64,000 bases of DNA from an uncultured Clostridia bacterium (GTDB lineage: Bacteria; Bacillota; Clostridia; Oscillospirales; UBA644). The notes under the pieces were generated by a model, which ran no database searches, had not been told where the DNA came from, and saw only the letters and a list, made by a program, of their open reading frames with translations. The DNA lies in the NCBI GenBank assembly GCA_948443805.1, contig CAOJUB010000001.1, forward strand, positions 241,487 to 305,486, read 5' to 3'. How positions within the stretch are numbered: the first letter of the stretch is position 1; the number at the start of each line of letters is the position of its first letter. Of this stretch, positions 17,958 through 25,387 are shown piece after piece. A program made the position numbers and the translations under genes.

Positions 17958-18090
17958 CGAAATGTTCAGACGCTATATTTAATAGGAAGACTGTTTTTTC
18001 TGTTCCCTACAAAAAACGTTTTTCTTTTTTGTATTTTTATCAGGAAGCGGACGGCCTGAACAGGATTTTGAAAAATCGGAGGCGCTTTTT
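17958..18090 (+). promoter_or_regulatory. Structured leader of the antiporter operon
   Basis: About 130 nt between promoter and the first start codon. GTTCAG near its 5' end can pair with CTGAAC about 85 nt later. Inside are an A/U hairpin (TACAAAAAA/TTTTTTGTA) followed by TTTTTATC, and just before the ribosome site a GATTT/AAATC hairpin. The arrangement suggests attenuation or a riboswitch, plausibly ion-responsive given the operon, but no known class was identified. Confidence 0.4.
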
Positions 18091-18546
18091 TTGTTTTTGA
18101 TGCTTTTTTCGGTTTGGCTCATACTGAACGGAAAGATTACGCTTGAAATTTGTCTGTTCGGGGTGGCTGTTTGCTCGGTGATTTATTTTGCAGCCTGCCG
18201 CGTTACCGGTTTTTCAGTGAAAAAAGACTGGTTTTTTATTCGCCGGATTCCTTATGGCATTGCGTATGCCGCCGTTCTTTTCTGGGAGATTGTCAAAGCG
18301 AACTGTGCGGTGGTCCGGGTGATTCTTTCCGGCCGGAAGCCGGACCCGGCGATTGTTGTTTTTTCCGTGCCGTTACAGACCGAATGGGCCAAGGTTCTTT
18401 TAGCCAATGCGATCACGCTTACGCCGGGGACCATAACTGTTTCGGTCGAAGGCGACCGGTTTCGGGTTCATGCTCTTTGTTCCGATTTTGCTGACGGAAT
18501 TGATTCGTCGGTTTTTGTTTCCCTTCTGAAAAAGATGGAAAAATAG
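18091..18546 (+). CDS. mnhE: Na+/H+ antiporter subunit E (MnhE/MrpE/MbhA-like)
   Basis: 151-residue membrane subunit with two N-terminal helices (about 1-35), the PYGIAYAAVLFWEIVKANCAV segment and the conserved end LLANAITLTPGTITVSVEGD typical of MrpE. The start is TTG, decided by GGAGG 8 bases upstream; the alternative ATG 9 bp on is less well placed. First gene of the operon. MrpE is needed for full complex assembly and activity in known Mrp systems. Confidence 0.9.
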   Translation: MFLMLFSVWLILNGKITLEICLFGVAVCSVIYFAACRVTGFSVKKDWFFIRRIPYGIAYAAVLFWEIVKANCAVVRVILSGRKPDPAIVVFSVPLQTEWAKVLLANAITLTPGTITVSVEGDRFRVHALCSDFADGIDSSVFVSLLKKMEK

Positions 18547-18595
18547 CGGCCCTTTGTTTATTTTTATTTGAAACCTGCCTGAAAGGATTGTTATT

Positions 18596-18928
18596 ATGGC
18601 GTCGGTTGACCTTGCTTATTCTGTGTTGTTGGTTTGCGTTCTTGTTTTTCTTGGCTGCGGAATTGTCGCCGCGATTATCCGTTCGGTAATCGGACCGCGT
18701 ATCGCCGACCGGATCATTGCCGTCAATATGGCGGGGACATTGACGGTGATTTGCCTGGCGGTTTTGTCTGTTTTGTTTAATCAGGGATATCTTGCCGATG
18801 TCTGCCTGATTTATGTGCTGATCAGTTTCCTTGCTGTGGTTATTTTCACCAAAGTGTTTATTACCGTTTATTATGATAAACAAAAGAAAACTTCGTCGGT
18901 TGAAAAGGAGAGGGAACATCATGATTGA
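18596..18928 (+). CDS. mnhF: Na+/H+ antiporter subunit F (MnhF/MrpF/MbhB-like)
   Basis: 110 residues with three transmembrane helices. The conserved IGPRIADRIIAVNMAGTLTV loop is typical of MrpF. It ends inside the start of mnhG (8-bp overlap), so the two are coupled, and sits in the usual E-F-G order. Confidence 0.92.
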   Translation: MASVDLAYSVLLVCVLVFLGCGIVAAIIRSVIGPRIADRIIAVNMAGTLTVICLAVLSVLFNQGYLADVCLIYVLISFLAVVIFTKVFITVYYDKQKKTSSVEKEREHHD

Positions 18929-19265
18929 GTGGTTTCGTTTCGGCGTGAGCGCTGCTTTGATACTCGGCGGTGTGTTTTTTATCTTCTGCGGAATTTTCGG
19001 GGTTTTCCGGTTTGATTTTGTTCTGAACCGGATTCATTCTTCCGCCATCTGCGATACGCTCGGTTTATCGCTTGTTTTGGCCGGACTGATTGTCATCCGG
19101 GGTTTTGGCTGGGATAGCTTAAAACTGTTTCTGGTAATTTTGTTTTTATGGTTTACCAGCCCGATTTCCGGCCATCTGATTGGCAAACTGGAATATTCCA
19201 CCAATGAAAATCTTGCCGCGCACTGTTCTCTGCCGGAGGAAAAAAACGGGGGAGATTCGGAATAG
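18921..19265 (+). CDS. mnhG: Na+/H+ antiporter subunit G (MnhG/MrpG/MbhC-like)
   Basis: 114 residues and three helices, with FGVFRFDFVLNRIHSSAICD, the MrpG signature, and LWFTSPISGHLIGKL near the C-terminus. The track starts 30 codons upstream inside mnhF; AAAGGAGAGGG before the ATG at 18921 and the family length set the start. Confidence 0.92.
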   Translation: MIEWFRFGVSAALILGGVFFIFCGIFGVFRFDFVLNRIHSSAICDTLGLSLVLAGLIVIRGFGWDSLKLFLVILFLWFTSPISGHLIGKLEYSTNENLAAHCSLPEEKNGGDSE

Positions 19266-19300
19266 AAAATTTTCCGGCAAAAGAAAGGACCTTCTGTACG

Positions 19301-19570
19301 ATGGAAATTTTTAGAATTATTCTTCTGGTAACGCTGGTCGTTTGCGCGCTTTCGGCAAGCTTTTCCAAAAATATTTTAACGTCGATTGTTATTTTTATGT
19401 CCTACAGCCTTGTGATGTCAATTATCTGGGCGATTTTGCAGTCGCCGGATCTGGCAATTACCGAGGCCGCGGTCGGTGCCGGCGTTACGAGCGTGTTATT
19501 TTTTATTACGCTGAAAAAAATTCGCCTGATCAGTACCGGGAAAAAGGAGACGCCGCATGAAAAAGAATAA
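19301..19570 (+). CDS. DUF4040 / MbhD-like antiporter subunit
   Basis: 89 residues, three predicted helices, with QSPDLAITEAAVGAGVTSVLF, the hallmark of the MbhD/DUF4040 domain. This domain corresponds to part of the C-terminal region of large MrpA proteins and is a separate gene in archaeal Mbh hydrogenase clusters. It overlaps the next gene by 14 bp. As a stand-alone subunit it argues for an Mbh-type rather than Bacillus-type Mrp architecture. Confidence 0.88.
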   Translation: MEIFRIILLVTLVVCALSASFSKNILTSIVIFMSYSLVMSIIWAILQSPDLAITEAAVGAGVTSVLFFITLKKIRLISTGKKETPHEKE

Positions 19571-20492
19571 ATTTTCCCGCTTTTTCCGTTGGATCGAAGG
19601 CGGCCAAAAAGATAGTCTGGAACAGAAGATCGATACCGGTGCGGAGATTCGGGACGGAGCGGTTCCCCCCTCTTCCCGGGAAAAACTGTATGCGCTTTTG
19701 GAGGCTGTTCCGGAAAACCGTAAAAAAATGGAGAATATGGAAATCCGTTCGTTTAACCGGCTGTATCAGGTTCTCTGCGTTCTGGTCTGCGTAATTTTTA
19801 TCTCTGTTTTGCTGCTGACCGTTTCCTATCTTCCCCGTTTTGGCGGCGATCATAATCCGGATAACAATGAAGTTGCACAGCGTTATATTGAAAACGGCGT
19901 TGCCGAAACCGGAGCCGTGAACCTGGTTGCAGGGATGATCCTTGATTACCGGGCGTTTGACACGCTCGGCGAAAGCTGCGTGCTGTTTACGGCTGTGACC
20001 TGCGTGTTTGTTCTGATGAAAAGCCTTTCTTCCGAACGGACAATTCCGCTGACAAAAGATATTATGTATGATATGTCGAACGATGTAATTCTGCATCAGG
20101 TTGTCACGTTTCTCTTTCCGGTCATTATGCTGTTCGGCGTTTATATCCTGCTGAACGGACATCTCGGGCCGGGCGGTGGGTTCGCCGGCGGCGCGGTGAT
20201 GGGGGCGGGGCTGATGCTGTATTCCCTTGCCTTCGGGGAAGAGAAAACCGAGCGGCTGTTCAATGAGAGAACCTTTCAGGTCGTCAGCACCTGTGCGCTG
20301 TCTTTTTATTGTCTGTCAAAAAGCTACTCTTTCTTTACCGGCGCAAATCATCTGGAAAATATTATTCCCAAAGGCATTGCCGGAAATATTCTGAGCGGCG
20401 GTCTGATTCTTCCGCTGAATATCTGCGTTGGGCTTGTCGTTGCCTGTACGATGTACGGATTTTATACGCTTTTCAGAAAAGGCGGCATTTGA
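19557..20492 (+). CDS. mnhB: Fused MbhE-like and MnhB subunit
   Basis: 311 residues in three parts: a charged, apparently cytoplasmic N-terminal ~65 residues with no recognised match; an MbhE-like part (about 70-160: NEVAQRYIENGVAETGAVNL, DYRAFDTLGE); and an MnhB part (about 175-311: VVTFLFPVIMLFGVYILLNG, HLGPGGGFAGGAVMG). MbhE and MbhF are separate in archaea. The long soluble N-terminal extension is unusual and may be regulatory or assembly-related. Confidence 0.88.
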   Translation: MKKNKFSRFFRWIEGGQKDSLEQKIDTGAEIRDGAVPPSSREKLYALLEAVPENRKKMENMEIRSFNRLYQVLCVLVCVIFISVLLLTVSYLPRFGGDHNPDNNEVAQRYIENGVAETGAVNLVAGMILDYRAFDTLGESCVLFTAVTCVFVLMKSLSSERTIPLTKDIMYDMSNDVILHQVVTFLFPVIMLFGVYILLNGHLGPGGGFAGGAVMGAGLMLYSLAFGEEKTERLFNERTFQVVSTCALSFYCLSKSYSFFTGANHLENIIPKGIAGNILSGGLILPLNICVGLVVACTMYGFYTLFRKGGI

Positions 20493-20520
20493 TGCGGAAA
20501 CCGGGAAAGGAATGGAGATT

Positions 20521-20901
20521 ATGCTGAATAATCTGGCTGTCAATTATGAAGAAGCGGTGGCAATGATTCTTTTTGGAATCGGTTTTTGCACGCTTTTGTT
20601 TCACCGGAATCTGGTGAAAAAAATTATCGGGCTGAATATTATGGACACCGCCGTTTATTTGTTCCTCGCTTCGATGGGGTATATTGAGGGGCGCCGGTCG
20701 CCGATTGCCGACCCTTCTGTCCCGGCTTCGGTCTCGGCGTTTATCAATCCGATTCCCAGCGGTTTGGTGCTGACGGGGATTGTGGTTTCGGTTAGTGTTA
20801 CAGCCATTATGCTGGCGCTGACGATCAAGCTGTATAAACGCTATCATACGTTGAATCTGGACGAAATTTATATGTTTGCAAAAAATGAAGATATCGGCTG
20901 A
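20521..20901 (+). CDS. mnhC: Na+/H+ antiporter subunit C (MnhC/MrpC, NuoK-like)
   Basis: 126 residues with three NuoK-like helices. FGIGFCTLLFHRNLVKKIIGLNIM and NPIPSGLVLTGIVVSVSVTA are typical MrpC segments; the PIPSGLVLTGIVV motif lines the ion path in NuoK relatives. The track ORF extends into the upstream gene; the ATG at 20521, behind AAAGGAATGGAG, gives family length. Confidence 0.93.
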   Translation: MLNNLAVNYEEAVAMILFGIGFCTLLFHRNLVKKIIGLNIMDTAVYLFLASMGYIEGRRSPIADPSVPASVSAFINPIPSGLVLTGIVVSVSVTAIMLALTIKLYKRYHTLNLDEIYMFAKNEDIG

Positions 20902-20939
20902 TTCGCCGGCGATTCTTTGTTGGAAAGGCGCTGTCTCTC

Positions 20940-22436
20940 ATGATGGATTTTATTCAAAATTTTCCGTTTTTTTCTATTGTTATGTCGCTGTTTTTCGCCG
21001 TGCTTTCCTCTGTGTTAAAACCGAAATTCGGCGAGTGGCTGGCCGTTTTTTCGATTGCCCTTTCTACGTTTTTCTCTCTCTCGGTTCTTTTTTATACCCT
21101 TACTACTGGAGAAAGTTTCACGTATATGATGGGGCATTTCCCTGCGCCGTGGGGAAATGAGATCCGGGGCGGCGTGCTGGAAGGGCTTGCCGCGACGGTT
21201 TTTGATTTTGTCCTTCTGTTTTCTTTTCTCGGCGGCCGTTCCCGAAGGAAGGAAGATATCCCGGAAGAAAAAACAAAGTATTATTTTGTGATGATAAACT
21301 TAATCCAGGCGGCCCTTCTGGCGCTGGTTTATACCAACGACCTCTTTACCGGCTATGTGTTTATTGAAATCTGCACATTGGCTTCCTGCGGCCTGCTGAT
21401 GATCCGGAATGTAGGGAGAACCACACTGGCGACGATTCGGTATTTGATTTTCAATCTGTTGGGTTCCGGTCTTTTTCTAATCGGTATTAGCCTTCTTTAC
21501 GATATTACCGGGCATTTGCTGATGGAAAATATCAAAACCGAGGTTGCTTCCATTGTTTCAGGCGGGCAGTATCTGCAGCCGCTTTTGGTTACCGTTTCTT
21601 TGATTTTGATCGGCCTTGCCATTAAGAGCGGTCTGTTTCCTTTTCATTTTTGGATGCCGGATACCTACGGTTATGCGACGACCTCTTCTGCGGCAATTCT
21701 GTCGGGATTGGTTTCTAAAGCCTATATTTTTCTCGGAATCAAAGTGATTTTCCGGGTAATTGGTTTTGATGTTGTCGCTTCAACGCATATTTTGAACGTT
21801 CTTTTTATTTTCGGCCTTGCCGGAATCATCGTCGGATCGCTGAGCGCAATCCGCGAAAACAATATCAACCGGATGATCGCCTTTTCCTCTGCCGCGCAGA
21901 TCGGTTATATTTTTGTCGGGATCGGCACGGGAACCATGGCCGGGATGGTCGCCGCGATTTTCCAGATTTTTGTTCATGCCGTGACTAAACCCATGCTGTT
22001 TATCAGCGCGTCTCGTTTGGTTGATGTTTCGGGCGGAAAAAAACAGTTTTCGTATCTGCAGGGTTCTGCGCACCGGAATCGGCTCGCGGGATTTGCCTTT
22101 ACCGTCGGGGCGATGTCGATGGTCGGAATTCCTCTTTTCGGTGGATTTGCCGCGAAAGTTGCATTTGCTACGGCCGCCGTCGGCGACAGCAAGCGGATGA
22201 TTCCCACGATTCTTGTTCTGGCAATCAGTACAGTTTTGAATACGATTTATTTCCTTCGCACGGTAATGCGGATTTATATGCCGGCTGAAACCGCCGGGAA
22301 CCCGGTTGCTCGGAGTGGTAACCGCTGGCCGTTTATTTTTGCCGTTACGGGGTTCGCCGCCGTCAATATCTTATTGGGCGTGTGCCCCGGTCCGGTTCTG
22401 GATTTGATTGAAAAAGGCCTTTCGATGTTTGGATAA
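20940..22436 (+). CDS. mnhD: Antiporter-type proton/sodium-translocating subunit 1 (MnhD-like)
   Basis: 498 residues, about 14 transmembrane helices, of the NuoL/M/N-MrpA/D superfamily. The functional residues of the half-channels appear present: Glu in the TM5 motif GYVFIEICTLASC, Lys in LSGLVSKAYIFLG, and the KSGLFPFHFWMPDTYGYAT stretch. By position after mnhC it corresponds to MrpD/MbhH. First of four such subunits in a row. Confidence 0.9.
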   Translation: MMDFIQNFPFFSIVMSLFFAVLSSVLKPKFGEWLAVFSIALSTFFSLSVLFYTLTTGESFTYMMGHFPAPWGNEIRGGVLEGLAATVFDFVLLFSFLGGRSRRKEDIPEEKTKYYFVMINLIQAALLALVYTNDLFTGYVFIEICTLASCGLLMIRNVGRTTLATIRYLIFNLLGSGLFLIGISLLYDITGHLLMENIKTEVASIVSGGQYLQPLLVTVSLILIGLAIKSGLFPFHFWMPDTYGYATTSSAAILSGLVSKAYIFLGIKVIFRVIGFDVVASTHILNVLFIFGLAGIIVGSLSAIRENNINRMIAFSSAAQIGYIFVGIGTGTMAGMVAAIFQIFVHAVTKPMLFISASRLVDVSGGKKQFSYLQGSAHRNRLAGFAFTVGAMSMVGIPLFGGFAAKVAFATAAVGDSKRMIPTILVLAISTVLNTIYFLRTVMRIYMPAETAGNPVARSGNRWPFIFAVTGFAAVNILLGVCPGPVLDLIEKGLSMFG

Positions 22437-22473
22437 GGCATCGTTTTTATTTCGTTGTAAAGGAGGTATGGCT

Positions 22474-23898
22474 TTGCCTGCCCTTTCTGTTTTGATTCCG
22501 GCTGTTTCGGGAACAGCTTTGCTGTTTGCAGAAAAATGGAACCGGAAAAAACTCCGGGGGATGACCCTTCTGTCGTTTGTTTTGTCGGTCATTTGCTGCG
22601 CCGGTACGTTTTTTTTCGGGAAAGAAATACGATTTCCTGAATTTGCTGGCGGTTTGTCTCTTTGTTTTTCTCCCGACGGCGTTTCTTTCTTTTTTGCAGC
22701 CGCTGCCTGTCTTGTTTTTCTGATGTGTTGCCTGTTTTCTTTTGAATATATGAAAAAAGAGGAAAAAGAAGCTTCTTTTTACGGATTTATGCTGCTTTCT
22801 TTTTCCGGTTTCCTCGGTATGACTTTTTCCGGGAATCTTTTTTCGTCCTATGTTTTTTTTGAAATGATTACGCTCTGTTCTTTCCCTTTGGTGCTGCATG
22901 AAAGAACCAAAGAAGCGCTTTTTGGCGGAAAAAAATATTTGTTTTATTCGATCGGCGGTTCGCTGGCTGCGCTTTTCGGCGTTTTTCTTCTGTCATTTTG
23001 CGGGGTTTCCGATTTCTCTGCCGGGACTGAGGTTTCCGCATCGCCTTTAACGGTTACCGGCATTTTCCTCTGCGTTGTCGGATTCGGAGCGAAAGCCGGG
23101 ATGTTCCCGATGCAGTCATGGCTGCCGTCGGCGCATCCGGTGGCACCTGCGCCGGCTTCCGCGCTGCTTTCCGGCATCCTTACCAAAGCGGGTATTTTTA
23201 TGATTGTCCGGATTCTGTTTTTTTGCGGAGGTTCACTCATTCAAGGCACCTGGGCGCAATATTGGCTGCTTGCGCTTGCTTTGCTGACGGTATTGACCGG
23301 TTCGGTTTTGGCGCTCAAGGAGCAGGATATAAAAAAACGCCTGGCATTTTCTACCGTCAGCCAGACGTCGTATATTCTGCTGGGTTTTCTTTCTTTTACG
23401 CCGGCCGGTCTTATCGGCGGTTTCCTTCATGTGATTCTGCACTGTCTGGCAAAAACGGCGCTGTTTCTTTGTGCCGGCGCGGTTATTTATCAGACCGATA
23501 CCCGGGATGTTTCTTTGTTCGACGGTTTGGGAAAGAAAATGCCGGTAACGATGGGCGCGTTTACCCTGGCTTCTTTGGCGTTAATCGGTATCCCCCCGAC
23601 GGTAGGCTTTTCAAGCAAGTGGTATCTTGCTTCGGGCGCGCTTTCCGGCGGGTTGTACGGGTGGGGTGTCGCTGTTCCTGTTATTCTTCTTATCAGCGCT
23701 GTTTTCACTGCGGGATATTTACTTCCGGTTTCGGTCCGGAGTTTTTTTGCCGGCGCGACTGCTGACGCAAAGGAAAAAAGAAGGGAAGCTTCACCGCTGA
23801 TGACGGTGCCTCTGGGTGTTCTTAGTGTTCTGACATTGATTGCCGGCCTTTTTTCGGGGGTATTATCCGGATGGATTGCCGGATGTTTCGGTCTGTAA
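22474..23898 (+). CDS. Antiporter-type proton-translocating subunit 2 (MrpD/NuoM-like)
   Basis: About 474 residues, multi-pass. Conserved motifs include SYVFFEMITLCSF (TM5 Glu), KAGMFPMQSWLPSAHPVAPA, SGILTKAGIFMI (Lys) and HCLAKTALFLCAG. Start choice: the AAAGGAGG site ends only one base before the ATG at 22468, too close to use, but seven bases before TTG at 22474, so TTG is preferred; the products differ by two residues. About 25-30% like its neighbours by eye, so a diverged paralogue rather than a recent copy. Confidence 0.88.
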   Translation: MPALSVLIPAVSGTALLFAEKWNRKKLRGMTLLSFVLSVICCAGTFFFGKEIRFPEFAGGLSLCFSPDGVSFFFAAAACLVFLMCCLFSFEYMKKEEKEASFYGFMLLSFSGFLGMTFSGNLFSSYVFFEMITLCSFPLVLHERTKEALFGGKKYLFYSIGGSLAALFGVFLLSFCGVSDFSAGTEVSASPLTVTGIFLCVVGFGAKAGMFPMQSWLPSAHPVAPAPASALLSGILTKAGIFMIVRILFFCGGSLIQGTWAQYWLLALALLTVLTGSVLALKEQDIKKRLAFSTVSQTSYILLGFLSFTPAGLIGGFLHVILHCLAKTALFLCAGAVIYQTDTRDVSLFDGLGKKMPVTMGAFTLASLALIGIPPTVGFSSKWYLASGALSGGLYGWGVAVPVILLISAVFTAGYLLPVSVRSFFAGATADAKEKRREASPLMTVPLGVLSVLTLIAGLFSGVLSGWIAGCFGL

Positions 23899-23914
23899 TT
23901 TTGGAGAGATGTTC

Positions 23915-25372
23915 ATGAATCTGTTTTTTTATTTGTTTGTTATTCTTTTTCCGGTTGCCGGCGGGCTGGCAGTTTATTTTCTTCGGGGAAGAAAAGAACG
24001 CTATCAGAAAATTGCTGTTTTGTCGGTTGCGCTGCTGACTTCTGCGGCTGTTTGGGCGCTGTTGTTTTTGCCGGCAGAAAAAATGGTGCTTTTTGATCTG
24101 GGGCGGGGGATTTCCATTGCTTTCGGCATGGACGGACCGAGCCGGATTTTCTGCGGTCTGATTTCTCTGCTCTGGCCGGGTGCTGTTTATTATGCATTCG
24201 GATATATGGCACACGAAAACCGCCGGAATATGTTTTATTGTTTTTATTTGATTTCTTATGGCGTAACGCTGGGGATTGCTCTTGCGGCGAATATGATGAC
24301 GATGTATCTGTTTTATGAAATGATTACTCTCGTTACCTTCCCGCTGGTTCTTTTTCCGATGACCAAGGAAGCGCAGCGGGCAAGCCGGAAATATCTGTAT
24401 TTTTCTTTGTCCGGTTCGGCGATGGCCTTTATCGGTCTGATTTTCCTTTTGCTCTGCGGCGGCGGAACCGATTTCGTTTACGGCGGAATTCTCGGCGGAC
24501 AAACGGTTTTTTCCAGAGAGGTTCTGCTTGCTGTTTATTTCCTGACCTTTTGCGGTTTCGGCGTAAAAAGCGCGGTTTTCCCCTTTCATTCCTGGCTTCC
24601 GTCGGCTTCAGTGGCGCCCACGCCTGTCACGGCGCTGCTGCATGCCGTTGCGGTGGTTAAATCCGGTGTATTTGCCCTGATCCGGTTGACCTATTACAGT
24701 TTCGGTTCGGATTTTATCCGGGGAACCTGGGTACAGTATGCGGCTGTCGTGATGGCGCTGTTTACAATTCTTTACGGTTCGTCGATGGCGCTGAAACGTT
24801 CGCATTTCAAACGCCGGCTTGCCTATTCCACCGCTTCCAATCTGTCTTATATTGTTTTTGCGCTGTTGTTATTGTCGCCGGAGGGGCTGGCTGCCGCATT
24901 TCTTCATTTTTTGTTTCATGCCGTCACCAAAATTACTGCTTTTTTCTGCGCGGGAAGCGTACTTCACAGCACCGGCAGGGAATATGTGTTTGAACTTGAC
25001 GGCCTTGGGAAAAAGATGCCGGTTACCTTTGCCGGTTTTACCGTTTCTGCGCTGTCGCTTGCCGGAATCCCGGTTTTTTGCGGTTTTTTCAGTAAATGGA
25101 ATATCTGTCAGGCTGCCTTTGCCTGCGGTGATTGGCTTTCGGTTGCCGGCGTTGCTGTGCTGCTTATTTCCGCGCTTCTGACAACCGTTTATATGTTTAC
25201 CGTTTTTCTCCGTGCGTTTTTCTCGCCCTTCCGGGAAGGAAGTGTTCCGGTAAAGGAATCCTGCCGCCAGATGCTGATTCCCATTGTGGGTTATGCTGCG
25301 GCGATTCTTCTTCTCGGCATTTTTTCAAAACCGTTTTATGATTTGATTTTCCGGTTGATTTTTCATTCCTGA
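23915..25372 (+). CDS. Antiporter-type proton-translocating subunit 3
   Basis: 485 residues, multi-pass. MYLFYEMITLVTFPLVLF (TM5 Glu), KSAVFPFHSWLPSASVAPTP, AVAVVKSGVFALIRL (Lys) and HAVTKITAFFCAGSVL are visible. The segment DGLGKKMPVTF is shared almost exactly with subunit 2, marking these two as closest relatives within the cluster. The ATG at 23915 follows GGAGAG; the track starts 25 codons earlier in the preceding gene. Confidence 0.88.
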   Translation: MNLFFYLFVILFPVAGGLAVYFLRGRKERYQKIAVLSVALLTSAAVWALLFLPAEKMVLFDLGRGISIAFGMDGPSRIFCGLISLLWPGAVYYAFGYMAHENRRNMFYCFYLISYGVTLGIALAANMMTMYLFYEMITLVTFPLVLFPMTKEAQRASRKYLYFSLSGSAMAFIGLIFLLLCGGGTDFVYGGILGGQTVFSREVLLAVYFLTFCGFGVKSAVFPFHSWLPSASVAPTPVTALLHAVAVVKSGVFALIRLTYYSFGSDFIRGTWVQYAAVVMALFTILYGSSMALKRSHFKRRLAYSTASNLSYIVFALLLLSPEGLAAAFLHFLFHAVTKITAFFCAGSVLHSTGREYVFELDGLGKKMPVTFAGFTVSALSLAGIPVFCGFFSKWNICQAAFACGDWLSVAGVAVLLISALLTTVYMFTVFLRAFFSPFREGSVPVKESCRQMLIPIVGYAAAILLLGIFSKPFYDLIFRLIFHS

Positions 25373-25387
25373 GAAAGGAAACCCATT

